From NCBI GenBank assembly GCA_949293335.1, contig CASFDA010000013.1, positions 62,001-126,000 of the forward strand: DNA of 64,000 nucleotides. Reading direction: 5' to 3'. The notes under the pieces were generated by a model. The model saw only the letters and a program-made list of their open reading frames with translations, was not told where the DNA came from and searched no databases. Positions 1 through 8,475 of this stretch are shown here, one piece after another. The position numbers were made by a program, and so were the translations under genes. This DNA is from an uncultured Spirochaetales bacterium. GTDB taxonomy: Bacteria; Spirochaetota; Spirochaetia; Sphaerochaetales; Sphaerochaetaceae. The stretch's first letter is position 1, and every line of letters begins with the position of its first letter.

Positions 1-1
1 A

Positions 2-145
2 ATTTTCAGGGTAAAGGAGAAGAATATAGATATCGGTAGCAATAAGAAGGGACCTTATGTGAAAATAAAGTTTCCGCAAGAAAAATTCTCGATAAAACTC
101 AACAGGCAGGAATTAGTACTCGAGTTTCGCATGGAATTTCCCTAA
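2..145 (+). CDS. C-terminal fragment of an unidentified protein
   Basis: An open frame enters from the left edge and runs about 47 codons to a TAA at 143-145. The visible tail is rich in Lys and Phe and alternates hydrophobic and charged residues (GPYVKIKF, KFSIKL, LVLEFRMEFP), which looks like beta-strand protein rather than noise. It converges on the MurB-like gene and overlaps its 3' end by about 33 bases. No family is recognised from so short a piece, and it could still be a chance open frame. Confidence 0.4.
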   Translation: MFRVKEKNIDIGSNKKGPYVKIKFPQEKFSIKLNRQELVLEFRMEFP

Positions 146-1021
146 TAGCGATACAGAGAGGCGCAGGCGTATCCCTGTCAGTTTCTCCACCTCATCTCTG
201 ACATCTGAAATAAGGGAGATTACATCGTTAGAGCTTGCGTTCATGCTGGCGAATATGCAGTTGCTCTGGAACGATGAGAACTCGGCGTTGTATCCGAAAT
301 CTTTATCGAGATGGCAAGCCTTTATTATGTCTTTTGCACTCATCCCTTCCGGATCCTTGAAGACCTGTCCGATAAAGTTTGCAGTAGGCGGGATGAACAT
401 CAGTTCGACGAATTTCTCTTTCTTGAGCCGCGCTTCAGCCGTTCTTTTCGATGGCTCCAGCCTCAGCGTGACAGAAAGCACGATCTCATCGTCTGAAATA
501 GGACTTGTCTGATGTCCGAACAGGTCGATGTAGTCGGGACGGCGGTGAATCTTCCCATCTTTTGTCATGTAATCAGAGTAGAAATGGTAATCTGAAAGGT
601 TTTTCCCGTTTGCGCTTGCATTTACTTTCAATGCTGCTGCTATCGTACCAGGAATGCCTCCAAGCTCCTCAAGTCCTACGAGGTTATGTTCAATCGCTGT
701 GTTTATTATCCCGTCAAGGCTCTCTCCCGATGCGGCTGTGATGAGGTTTCCTTTGATCGTTATCCCCTTCATCTTCTTCATCGAGATCAAGAGGCCCTCA
801 ATTCCCTCGTCAGAGATTATTACATGCGTACCACTTCCGAGCAGACTTGTACTGAGGTTCATCTTGTAGGCCTTTTCCAGTGCCTCGATGAGCATTTCAC
901 TGCTTTCTGGTTCAACAAAGTATTCTGCCTTTCCTTTTGTCTTGAAGAAAGAAAGTCCGGACAGGTTCTTGTCTCTCTCGAAGTTGACTTTGCTGTTTCC
1001 GACTCTGACGAGAATTTCCAT
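113..1021 (-). CDS. murB: MurB-family (UDP-N-acetylenolpyruvoylglucosamine reductase) homologue lacking catalytic residues
   Basis: The 302-residue protein has the MurB layout. An N-terminal FAD-binding half carries LLGSGTHVIISDEG (about 60-73) and a GGIPGTIAAAL segment (121-131) in place of the usual GGIPGTVGGA. The C-terminal half carries VFKDPEG (220-226) and the final LxxxVxLLG strand. In working MurB a Ser of the GSxF motif and a late Glu act in catalysis, and a YRxS motif binds substrate. Here these positions read GQVF (Gln219), LSVSLLG (Ser289) and HQTS (170-173). It is therefore clearly homologous but probably not an active reductase, or has a changed chemistry. The Met codon at 1021 is preferred because it opens the conserved fold; an upstream TTG at 1072 is also in frame. 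No strong ribosome site is seen. Confidence 0.8.
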   Translation of the reverse strand: MEILVRVGNSKVNFERDKNLSGLSFFKTKGKAEYFVEPESSEMLIEALEKAYKMNLSTSLLGSGTHVIISDEGIEGLLISMKKMKGITIKGNLITAASGESLDGIINTAIEHNLVGLEELGGIPGTIAAALKVNASANGKNLSDYHFYSDYMTKDGKIHRRPDYIDLFGHQTSPISDDEIVLSVTLRLEPSKRTAEARLKKEKFVELMFIPPTANFIGQVFKDPEGMSAKDIIKACHLDKDFGYNAEFSSFQSNCIFASMNASSNDVISLISDVRDEVEKLTGIRLRLSVSLLGKFHAKLEY

Positions 1022-1199
1022 ATTGGTAATAATAGACGAGTCTTGATTTGCAAACAATGGAAAACATAGCAAATGAAGTTAGCAATGGTATTTTTGCTTT
1101 AAGTACAATACCCTTGCATAAGGTTCCCTGAATTGCTGGCCTTTAATGACAAGGCAACGCTTAAGTGTTATTTTACCATATATAGATAAGGTATTTGAA

Positions 1200-2603
1200 A
1201 TGAGAATATACAATACGATGACAAGGAAGGTTGAGGAATTCGTTCCAATTGAGGAAAAAAAGGTTGGAATGTATTGCTGCGGACCTACTGTCTACAATTA
1301 TGCGCATATAGGGAATTTGAGAACATACATCTTTGAGGATCTTCTCCGCAGAACTCTTGAGCATGAGGGTTACAAAGTCAAGCACGTGATGAACATCACG
1401 GATGTCGGTCATCTTACGGGTGATGGAGATGATGGAGAGGACAAGCTTGAAAAGAGGGGAAGGGAGACCGGAAAGAGCGTATGGGAGATTGCGGACTTCT
1501 ACACAAAGGCATTTTTCCTAGATGAGGAAAGACTTAACATCAAGAGGCCTACAGTCGTTTGCAAGGCAACCGATCATATAAAGGAGATGATTGCTCTTGT
1601 AGAGACGCTCGAGAAGAAAGGGCATACATATATCGCAAATGGCAATGTTTATTTCTCGATAGACACAATTGATGATTACGGAAAGCTTGCCCGTCTCAAT
1701 CTTGATGAGCTGAAGGAAGGGGCGAGAATTGAAGTAGATAGCGGAAAAAAGAATCCTAAGGACTTTGTTCTCTGGTTCACAAACAGCAAGTTCAAGAATC
1801 AGGCGATGGTATGGCCAAGTCCGTGGGGAGTGGGTTATCCAGGATGGCATCTTGAGTGCAGTGCCATGAGCATGAAATACCTTGGTGCACATTTTGATAT
1901 CCATTGCGGCGGGATAGATGCTATTCCAGTGCATCATACGAATGAAATTGCCCAGAGCGAGGCTGCAAATGGAATCAAAAACTGGGTAAATTACTGGTGC
2001 CACGGTGAATTCCTGCTCAATGACAGCGGAAAAATGAGCAAGAGTTCAGGGGAGTTCATGACCCTTTCTCTCTTGATTGACAAAGGATATGATCCGCTTG
2101 ACTGGAGATATTTCTGCCTTACAGGACACTATAGAAGCCAGCTCAGGTTCAGTTATGAATCTCTTGATAGTGCCCGTAGTGCACGTCTTTCCCTCGTAAA
2201 GAAGGTCGCTGAGATGCTCGGTTCTGGAAAAGCTGCAGATACTCTTTCTGAAAAAGGTGCGGGCTATGAGAATGAATTCTTCTCTTATATGACGAATGAT
2301 CTCAGGGCACCTCAGGCTCTCGCATCTCTCTGGTCGATGCTCAAGGATAGTTCATTGAAGGATAATGAAAAAGTCAGGATCCTGTACGACGCTGATGAGA
2401 TTCTCGGTCTGCGGCTCAGTGAGATCGAACCTCTTAAAGAGGAGAAGGTCGGAGGCGAAGAGGAAGAGAAACTCCTACAGGAAAGAGCTGATGCGAAGAA
2501 GAACAAAGATTACAAGAGGGCTGATGAGATCAGGGCTATTCTTCTTGAACGTGGATACAAAGTCGTGGACACTCCGAAGGGAAGTGTTCTTGAGCATGTG
2601 TAA
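1200..2603 (+). CDS. cysS: Cysteinyl-tRNA synthetase
   Basis: Cytoplasmic class I synthetase that charges tRNA-Cys. The 467-residue product starts MRIYNTMT and has the expected length. Zinc-binding Cys lies in YCCGPTVY (25-32), with CSAMS (near 219) and the HCGGID plus HHTNE block (near 234-245). The HIGH motif is HIGN (36-39) and KMSKS is intact (near 277). The C-terminus has the usual helical tRNA-binding tail ending in a region that recalls RADEIR. An upstream in-frame ATG at 1146 would add 18 residues not typical of the family, so 1200 is chosen; the ribosome site is weak. The ECF sigma gene follows after 27 bases and may be co-transcribed. Confidence 0.97.
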   Translation: MRIYNTMTRKVEEFVPIEEKKVGMYCCGPTVYNYAHIGNLRTYIFEDLLRRTLEHEGYKVKHVMNITDVGHLTGDGDDGEDKLEKRGRETGKSVWEIADFYTKAFFLDEERLNIKRPTVVCKATDHIKEMIALVETLEKKGHTYIANGNVYFSIDTIDDYGKLARLNLDELKEGARIEVDSGKKNPKDFVLWFTNSKFKNQAMVWPSPWGVGYPGWHLECSAMSMKYLGAHFDIHCGGIDAIPVHHTNEIAQSEAANGIKNWVNYWCHGEFLLNDSGKMSKSSGEFMTLSLLIDKGYDPLDWRYFCLTGHYRSQLRFSYESLDSARSARLSLVKKVAEMLGSGKAADTLSEKGAGYENEFFSYMTNDLRAPQALASLWSMLKDSSLKDNEKVRILYDADEILGLRLSEIEPLKEEKVGGEEEEKLLQERADAKKNKDYKRADEIRAILLERGYKVVDTPKGSVLEHV

Positions 2604-2630
2604 CTTTTGTCTTCCGGAAGGTTTTAGAAG

Positions 2631-3158
2631 ATGGATATCAGAAGCACTGACAAGGACGACTTCAAGCTGGTTTTCGACAGGAATTACTCGCTCTTGGTCG
2701 ATGTTGCGTACCATATAGTATGGGATATCGACATTGCAGAGGATCTGTCGGAAGAGGCTTTTGAGCGTTTCTTCATGCGGAATCTTACTCTTCCAAGCGA
2801 GGAAGATGCCAGATACTGGCTGTTGAGAGTTGTGAAGAATCTTGCTCTCAATTATCTCAGGAAGAACAAGAGGGATATTGACCTTATTTCCTCTGTCAAG
2901 AGAGAAGCTGAGATCTCTTCTGACAGTGGAGAAGGGGATGTCATCCGCGAAGAGGAACGGCAAGAGGTACGCAAGGCGATTGAAAGCCTTCCTGAGAACC
3001 TTCGCCTGGTTATCCAGCTGAAGGAGTTTACTTCTTTGGATTACAAGGCAATCGGAAGGATCCTCGGAATCAGTGAATCCAATGTCAAAGTCAGGGTCCA
3101 CAGGGCGAGGAAGAAGCTTGAGGAGATCCTTTCGAAGGAGTATAGGGATGTGTATTGA
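2631..3158 (+). CDS. ECF-type RNA polymerase sigma factor (sigma-70 family)
   Basis: A 175-residue protein with sigma-70 region 2 (about 10-85, including AEDLSEEAFERFF and YWLLRVVKNLALNYLRKNKR) and region 4 (about 115-170, with LPENLRLVIQLKEF and the helix-turn-helix YKAIGRILGISESNVKVRVHRARKKL). It has no regions 1 or 3, as is typical of the extracytoplasmic-function group. The next gene overlaps its 3' end by 11 bases and encodes a zinc-finger, single-span membrane protein, so the pair reads as a sigma factor and its membrane anti-sigma. What stress is sensed cannot be told from the sequence. Confidence 0.93.
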   Translation: MDIRSTDKDDFKLVFDRNYSLLVDVAYHIVWDIDIAEDLSEEAFERFFMRNLTLPSEEDARYWLLRVVKNLALNYLRKNKRDIDLISSVKREAEISSDSGEGDVIREEERQEVRKAIESLPENLRLVIQLKEFTSLDYKAIGRILGISESNVKVRVHRARKKLEEILSKEYRDVY

Positions 3159-3678
3159 TGATCAGTTGATTTCAGCGTACTTGGATGGCGAGCTTAAGGA
3201 ACCATACCTTTCCGAAGTGAGAGAACATCTTTCCTATTGTCAGGCATGTCGCGACAGACTGGAAGATTTCAGACATCTGGATGATAAGATCAAATCATAC
3301 CTATCCCTTTCTGAAGAAGAGAAGAACCGGAACAGGGATAAGATTTCTTCTCTTCTTGAAGAAAAGTGCTTCAGTGGAGGAAAACGTTCTCTCCTGAGAA
3401 GGAAGATCGAGCTGAGTGTCTCCGGACTTGTTACAGCCGCGGCTGCACTCGTGTTTGTCTTCATCGGTGGTTTCATGTTCTTTGGTTCTGATGCGCGCCA
3501 GACTAGTGAGATCCTTCCTGCGTATTCACTCGATGCCCACAGGGAAAGCGTTGCGTTTGTCTCCAATGATCAGCCTTCTCTGGATGACTTTACCCTTGAG
3601 GAGATACTTGCATATCTTGATCAGAGAGGGTATGTCGTGGATGTCTCCCTGAAGGGAATCGAACCACTTCAAGAGTGA
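3148..3678 (+). CDS. Zinc-finger membrane anti-sigma factor
   Basis: Starting at ATG 3148, behind AAGGAG at 3135-3140, the product is 176 residues. It opens with the anti-sigma zinc-finger pattern: YLDGEL, then HLSYCQACRD (HxxxCxxC, about residues 27-36). A single membrane segment (LVTAAAALVFVFIGGFMFF, about 93-111) follows, then a short outer domain of about 60 residues. The arrangement is a cytoplasmic sigma-binding zinc domain tethered to the inner membrane. The start overlaps the ECF sigma stop by 11 bases, so the two are translationally coupled. The periplasmic end is too short to suggest a ligand. Confidence 0.85.
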   Translation: MCIDDQLISAYLDGELKEPYLSEVREHLSYCQACRDRLEDFRHLDDKIKSYLSLSEEEKNRNRDKISSLLEEKCFSGGKRSLLRRKIELSVSGLVTAAAALVFVFIGGFMFFGSDARQTSEILPAYSLDAHRESVAFVSNDQPSLDDFTLEEILAYLDQRGYVVDVSLKGIEPLQE

Positions 3679-3757
3679 TTTTTCAAAGAAATAAATATAT
3701 AAAGTGAAATATTTTCTGAATAAGAGGAAATTCGAAATAAAATAGCCTCTAATTTTC

Positions 3758-3785
3758 TTGATTTTCAAAACTTAAATGCTACACT
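3758..3785 (+). promoter_or_regulatory. Putative sigma-70 promoter of the histone H1-like gene
   Basis: TTGATT at 3758-3763 and TACACT at 3780-3785 are separated by 16 bases, close to the sigma-70 consensus. A small hairpin, TGGCA-TTTT-TGCCA (3799-3812), lies in the predicted leader just before the ribosome site AAGGTGG (3818-3824). Confidence 0.5.
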
Positions 3786-3828
3786 CTCTTTTGTGAGGTG
3801 GCATTTTTGCCATTGATAAGGTGGGTTT

Positions 3829-4005
3829 ATGGGAATAAGCGAAGAGCTCGTGTCGGCATTCAACACATATTTGGAAGAGAATGCGAAGTTCACTGACAAG
3901 AAAGTGAAGGCGGCTGCTCCGAGAGCTCGAAAAGCGCTCCGGGATGTCATCAGGCTTGCGCATGAACGCCGGCTTGAAATCCAGAAGGAAAAAGAAGTCC
4001 TCTGA
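3829..4005 (+). CDS. Histone H1-like DNA-binding protein (Hc1 type)
   Basis: A 58-codon gene: MGISEELVSAFNTYLEE..., then a Lys/Arg/Ala-rich stretch (KVKAAAPRARKALRDVIRLA) and a basic tail. The pattern of an acidic N-terminal helix followed by KAAAxRARKAL and an xxRRLEIQ helix matches the short histone H1-like proteins seen in Treponema and related spirochaetes. It probably binds and compacts DNA. The ATG at 3829 has AAGGTGG a few bases upstream, and a promoter and a terminator-like hairpin flank it, so it is likely monocistronic. The identification rests on recalled family pattern. Confidence 0.8.
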   Translation: MGISEELVSAFNTYLEENAKFTDKKVKAAAPRARKALRDVIRLAHERRLEIQKEKEVL

Positions 4006-4011
4006 CCTCTT

Positions 4012-4038
4012 CTCTGTCTTCCATAATGGAAGATAGAG
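4012..4038 (+). terminator. Hairpin terminator after the histone H1-like gene
   Basis: Arms at 4012-4023 and 4027-4038 form a 12-bp stem with one G-T pair and a three-base TAA loop, beginning 7 bases after the stop codon. The following DNA is AT-rich (TTAAAATTAT) but lacks a clean T tract, so termination strength is uncertain. The remaining 4039-4267 stretch shows no gene. Confidence 0.5.
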
Positions 4039-4267
4039 TTAAAATTATATCTTTCATGATCATCCGTACAAGCGGACTTTTTGATTTGTGCATATGGAAT
4101 CTTCATATCTTTGAACTGTTTTAGATCGCTTGGTCGCACAGGTATTATCAGCAGGCATTTTGGTCATGAAAGTTTGTCACCAAGCGTTCTTTTTCCAACA
4201 TTTGGTCTATTTCTCTCGAATTGAATCAATCCGGTTTTGTAGGGAAATGACTCTTGCAATTTGATAT

Positions 4268-4317
4268 TGACGCTGTGTCAGAATAGTGGAACAATACAAT
4301 TGTTGACACTCTGTCAA
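4268..4317. promoter_or_regulatory. Cluster of three inverted repeats, putative operator for the DUF362-flavodoxin pair
   Basis: Three dyads lie within 50 bases: TGAC-gctgt-GTCA (4268-4280), the perfect AACAAT-ACA-ATTGTT (4290-4304) and the perfect TTGACA-CTC-TGTCAA (4303-4317). The last two share two bases. They sit 35-85 bases before the DUF362 ATG. Promoter elements may be embedded, since TTGACG at 4267-4272 and AACAAT at 4290-4295 are 17 bases apart. The arrangement suggests sites for a dimeric repressor, which is not encoded next door. Confidence 0.5.
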
Positions 4318-4352
4318 GAATTCGAGGAATTACCTTCGAAAAGGAGAAGGAC

Positions 4353-5243
4353 ATGAAAGCCAAAGTGTATTTTACCCGGGAGATTACAGAAGAGAATGTA
4401 GTTAAGCTATATAAGGCGCTTGGAATCACGCTTCCTGGCAAGGTCGCTGTAAAGATCCATTCTGGGGAGAAGGGGAATCAGAACTACCTCCATCCGGAGT
4501 TCTGGCGTCCGATGGTCGATGAAGTTGCTGGCACGATAGTAGAATGCAATACCGCTTATGGTGATGCCTCTGGCGGAGTCAGGGACAACACTGATTCGCA
4601 CTGGAAACTTCTAGAGGAACATGGATGGACAAAATATTTTGATGTTGACCTGATGGATGCAGAAGGACCTGATGCAGTTTTCGATATACCGAATGGAAAG
4701 GTTCTGAAAAAGAATCTGGTCGGAAAGAATATCCTGAAATATGATTCGATGCTTGTTCTCGCACATTTCAAGGGACATCCGATGGGCGGTTATGGCGGAG
4801 CGTTGAAACAGCTGTCGATCGGATGCGCATCACGTGCGGGAAAGGCTCTGATCCATTCTGCCGGGAAAACAGATGATCGCTATGAGACATGGAAGCAGCA
4901 TGCTGATAAAGTGCGTTTCCCAGAGGCAATGGCAGATGCTGCTTACAGCGTGGTGGAGCATTTCAAGGGCAAGATTGCATTTGTGAATGTCATGAAGAAT
5001 CTTTCTGTCGACTGTGACTGCTGCATGGTTGCAGAAGATCCTTGCATGAAGGATATCGGAATTCTTTCATCTTTGGATCCTGTTGCTCTTGATCAGGCTT
5101 GTATTGATCTCATCTGGAATTCTGATGATCCAGGACGTGATCATTTTGTGGAGAGGGTGGAAAGCCGGAATGGAATCCATACAATCGAGGCTGCTGCAGA
5201 TCTTGGCCTTGGTGTTAGAAGTTATGATCTGATCGAACTCTGA
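4353..5243 (+). CDS. DUF362 domain-containing protein
   Basis: A 296-residue protein matching the DUF362 family: [19 protein letters not shown] near the start, VECNTAYG (about 63-70), then a central [25 protein letters not shown] block and a later [14 protein letters not shown] block. It lacks the two 4Fe-4S clusters found in many relatives but keeps isolated cysteines ([13 protein letters not shown], about 210-222). The biochemical role of the family is poorly known; a redox role is suspected. AAGGAGAAGG precedes the ATG. The flavodoxin gene begins 5 bases after its stop, so the two are an operon, probably controlled by the palindromes upstream. Confidence 0.9.
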   Translation: MKAKVYFTREITEENVVKLYKALGITLPGKVAVKIHSGEKGNQNYLHPEFWRPMVDEVAGTIVECNTAYGDASGGVRDNTDSHWKLLEEHGWTKYFDVDLMDAEGPDAVFDIPNGKVLKKNLVGKNILKYDSMLVLAHFKGHPMGGYGGALKQLSIGCASRAGKALIHSAGKTDDRYETWKQHADKVRFPEAMADAAYSVVEHFKGKIAFVNVMKNLSVDCDCCMVAEDPCMKDIGILSSLDPVALDQACIDLIWNSDDPGRDHFVERVESRNGIHTIEAAADLGLGVRSYDLIEL

Positions 5244-5248
5244 TATAT

Positions 5249-5713
5249 ATGAAAACATTAGTAGCTTATTTTTCAGCAAGCGGGGTTACAGAAGAAAAGG
5301 CAATTCAGATTGCCCGTGAAATAAAGGGAGCTGATCTTTACAGGATCGAGCCTGATGTGCCTTATAGTGATAGGGATCTGGACTGGACAGACAAGAAGAG
5401 CAGGAGTTCAGTGGAGATGAGCGACAGATCGTCTCGGCCCAAGATAAAGGAAGACGGGATTGATATCAGCAAGTATGATGTCATCTGCATCGGTTTTCCT
5501 GTCTGGTGGTACAGGGAACCTAGCATAATAGATACATTTCTTGAGAGCCATGACTTTGCAGGAAAGAAGATCGTTCCGTTTGCCACATCTGGTGGAAGCA
5601 GCATCAGCGGGGCAGAGGAGAATATGAAGAAACTGGCCCCTGATGCGGTTTTCCTCCCGGGTAAGCTTCTTAACCGCATAGATGTGGAAAATTGGCTCAA
5701 GGAAATCATCTGA
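5249..5713 (+). CDS. Flavodoxin
   Basis: A 154-residue cytoplasmic electron carrier. The N-terminal strand and FMN-phosphate loop read [15 protein letters not shown] (about 3-17), followed by [19 protein letters not shown] (about 72-90), which carries the aromatic residues that stack on the flavin. A conserved [29 protein letters not shown] stretch then leads to a short C-terminal helix. This is the single-domain flavodoxin_4-like form. It is translated 5 bases after the DUF362 gene, which implies a shared redox function, and the operon ends at a strong hairpin at 5719-5746. Confidence 0.9.
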   Translation: MKTLVAYFSASGVTEEKAIQIAREIKGADLYRIEPDVPYSDRDLDWTDKKSRSSVEMSDRSSRPKIKEDGIDISKYDVICIGFPVWWYREPSIIDTFLESHDFAGKKIVPFATSGGSSISGAEENMKKLAPDAVFLPGKLLNRIDVENWLKEII

Positions 5714-5718
5714 AAAAT

Positions 5719-5746
5719 AATGCCCGAGGCGAAAGCCAAGGGCATT
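5719..5746. terminator. Bidirectional terminator between the flavodoxin gene and valS
   Basis: AATGCCC (5719-5725) pairs with GGGCATT (5740-5746). Nested inside is GGC-GAAA-GCC (5728-5737), giving a two-part stem capped by a stable GAAA tetraloop. It lies between two convergent genes, 6 bases after the flavodoxin stop and 20 bases before the valS stop, so it can serve both. Confidence 0.7.
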
Positions 5747-5766
5747 TGTCATCTTTGCTGAATTTC

Positions 5767-8421
5767 TCAGATTCTCTTCAGAAGTGCGATATGTTCTTCG
5801 CTCTTTCTGATCTTCTCTTCAAATTCATTTTTCTTTGCCATCTCTTTTTCGACAGCTTCCTTCTTTGCATGCGAGAGGAAGTTCTCATTGGAAAGTTTGC
5901 TGTTTGTTCCATCGAGGCTCTTTCTTGCTTTCTCGATCTCTTTCTCAAGTTTCCTGATTTCCTCATCGACATCTATTGCATCGCGGACAAATACGAAAGA
6001 TTCGTACCCGTTTCCGCTTTCAGGAAGTGCGCCGTGGATGTTCTCTTTTCTCTCATCATCGATAACAAGCTCGGAGGCTCCCATCAGTGTGGATATGAAC
6101 TTCTTCTCTTCCCTGATAAGATCAATACCCTGGAATGCTGAATCTGTCCTTATCACCACCTTCACCTTTTTCTCTGGTGGGATCTGTACACTGCTTCTGG
6201 ACCCTCTGACGCTCTTCACGACGTCCTGGAGCGCAAGTACTTTCCTCTTTTCTTCAGGGAATGAAAGTTCCTCTGTGTACTCCGGATACTTGGCTACAAT
6301 GACATCTCCATTGTGGTTTGGAAGCTTCTGATAGATCTCTTCTGTAATGAACGAGAGGAAAGGATGCATCAGACGCATGGATTTTTCAAGGATATCCATC
6401 AGTATGGATACTACCAGATCCTTTTCATCTTCGTCTTCCGAGAAGAGCCGTGACTTGCTCTCTTCGATGTACCAGTCACAGAAGTCATTCCAGAAGAAGG
6501 AATAGACAGCATCGGCAGCATCGTTGAATCTGTAATTCTCCATCGCTTCCTTCACTTCCTTTGCAGCTGTATTGAACTGGTGATATATCCACTTGTCAAA
6601 CGTCGTGAGTTTCTCTCTCTTGATCTCTACAAGCTTTCTTCCCTCCAGATTCAGAAGGAGGTATCTCGTGGCATTCCAGATCTTGTTTGCGAAACGCGAA
6701 CCCATCTTGAATGAGTTCATGTCAATCAGGACATCCTGTCCCTGAGCAGCCATGTAGCAGAGTGTGAACTTCATGGCATCCGCACCATAAAGATCAATGA
6801 CCTGGATTGGATCTATTCCGTTGCCGAGGCTCTTGCTCATCTTCCTTCCCTGTATATCCCTTACAAGGCCAGTGATTACAATGTCTCTGAATGGTGCTTT
6901 ATTAAGGAACTCCTCGCTGCTCATTATCATTCTTGAAATCCAGAAGAAGATGATGTCATACGCGCTGACAAGTGTACTTGTCGGGAAGAAATTCTTCATA
7001 TCTTCTGTATCGTCAGGCCAGCCAAGTGTGGAGAATGGCCAGAGCCATGAACTGAACCAAGTATCGAGGACATCGCTTTCCTGCCTGATGTTCTTCGAGT
7101 GGCAATGCGGACACTCTGTTACATCTTCACGGGATACGATTTCCTTCTTGCAGTCCTCACAGTACCAGACAGGGATTCTGTGACCCCACCAGAGCTGGCG
7201 TGATATGCACCAGTCCTTTATTGTCTCCATCCAATGGGTGTATGTATTTTCCCATCTCTTCGGATAAAAGACTATATCTTCTTTCTTCAATGCATCCAAT
7301 GCGAGTTCTGCCATCTTCTTCATTTTCACGAACCACTGATCTGACAAATATGGCTCAATGATGGTGTTGCAGCGGTAACAATGCCCTACATCATGGTCAT
7401 AAGCTTCCTCTTTGATGAGATATCCACCTTTCTCAAGATCATCCCTGACCATCTTTCTGGCAGTAATTGCATCCATTCCCCTGTACTTCTCCGGACAGTT
7501 CTCATTAAGTGTCCCGTCGGGATTGAGTATATTGATTACCTCAAGGTTGTTTCTCTTTCCGCATTCCCAGTCGTTGGGGTCATGCGCAGGAGTGATTTTT
7601 ACCATACCAGTTCCGAATTCCCTGTCAACGAACTGGTCTGCGATTATCTTGATCTTCCTGTCTGTCAGAGGTAGCAAAAGTTCCTTGCCGACAACGTTTT
7701 TGTATCTCTCATCGTCTGGGTGTACTGCGACAGCAGTATCTCCGAACATTGTCTCAGGTCGTGTTGTTGCGATTGTTATATATCCACTTCCATCTGCATA
7801 AGGATATTTTACCTGATAGAACTTACCGGGTGTTTTCTCGTATTCGACCTCATCATCACTGAGTGCAGTCCCGCACTTCGGGCAATAGTTCACAAGATAT
7901 TTTCCCTTGTAAATTAGACCGCGTTCATAGAGTGTTACGAATGCCTCCCTGACTGCTCTGGAGAGTCCTTCATCCATTGTGAATCTCTCGTGTTCCCAGT
8001 CACAGGAACATCCCATCTTCTCAAGCTGTTTCTTGATGATGTCGTGATGCTTTTCCTTGACTTTCCAAGTACGCTCAAGGAACTTCTCCCTACCCAGATC
8101 TTGTCTTCTCAGTCCCTCTTTCTTCAGTTCCCGTTCAACTACATTCTGAGTTGCTATGCCTGCGTGGTCTGTTCCTGGAACCCAGAGAGTAGGGCGTCCA
8201 AGCATCCTATAGTATCTGACGATGATATCCTGGAGGCTGTTGTTGAGAGCATGCCCCATATGGAGAATACCAGTAACGTTCGGTGGTGGCATAACAACTG
8301 AAAAATGTTCGCCTTTCGCGTTCTTCTGTGGTCCGAACTCACCTTTTTCTTTCCATTCCTGATAGATCCGCTCTTCAAAATCTTTTGGATTGTAAGCCTT
8401 CTCTAGTTCAACAGCTTTCAT
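5767..8421 (-). CDS. valS: Valyl-tRNA synthetase
   Basis: Class I synthetase that charges tRNA-Val; 884 residues, normal length. The N-terminal HIGH region reads PPPNVTGILHMGHALNNS (about 46-63). The editing (CP1) domain follows, with the usual TTRPETMFGDTAVAVHP stretch. Zinc-like cysteine pairs lie in YCPKCG (about 182) and WYCEDCKKE...CPHCHSKN. KMSKS is intact (near 526). The C-terminus is a charged coiled coil (about 810-884) that contacts the tRNA. GGAGG lies a few bases before the ATG. It is the last gene of a minus-strand group after lon, U32 and the unknown 303-residue protein. Confidence 0.98.
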   Translation of the reverse strand: MKAVELEKAYNPKDFEERIYQEWKEKGEFGPQKNAKGEHFSVVMPPPNVTGILHMGHALNNSLQDIIVRYYRMLGRPTLWVPGTDHAGIATQNVVERELKKEGLRRQDLGREKFLERTWKVKEKHHDIIKKQLEKMGCSCDWEHERFTMDEGLSRAVREAFVTLYERGLIYKGKYLVNYCPKCGTALSDDEVEYEKTPGKFYQVKYPYADGSGYITIATTRPETMFGDTAVAVHPDDERYKNVVGKELLLPLTDRKIKIIADQFVDREFGTGMVKITPAHDPNDWECGKRNNLEVINILNPDGTLNENCPEKYRGMDAITARKMVRDDLEKGGYLIKEEAYDHDVGHCYRCNTIIEPYLSDQWFVKMKKMAELALDALKKEDIVFYPKRWENTYTHWMETIKDWCISRQLWWGHRIPVWYCEDCKKEIVSREDVTECPHCHSKNIRQESDVLDTWFSSWLWPFSTLGWPDDTEDMKNFFPTSTLVSAYDIIFFWISRMIMSSEEFLNKAPFRDIVITGLVRDIQGRKMSKSLGNGIDPIQVIDLYGADAMKFTLCYMAAQGQDVLIDMNSFKMGSRFANKIWNATRYLLLNLEGRKLVEIKREKLTTFDKWIYHQFNTAAKEVKEAMENYRFNDAADAVYSFFWNDFCDWYIEESKSRLFSEDEDEKDLVVSILMDILEKSMRLMHPFLSFITEEIYQKLPNHNGDVIVAKYPEYTEELSFPEEKRKVLALQDVVKSVRGSRSSVQIPPEKKVKVVIRTDSAFQGIDLIREEKKFISTLMGASELVIDDERKENIHGALPESGNGYESFVFVRDAIDVDEEIRKLEKEIEKARKSLDGTNSKLSNENFLSHAKKEAVEKEMAKKNEFEEKIRKSEEHIALLKRI

Positions 8422-8475
8422 AAAGCCTCCGTATAAATCAACACGGATGAACTATATCAGAGAATAGAGAATGCC

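Noticed and set aside
5692-6141. A 149-codon plus-strand open frame near the flavodoxin stop
   Set aside because: It is antisense to the valS coiled-coil end and crosses the bidirectional terminator.
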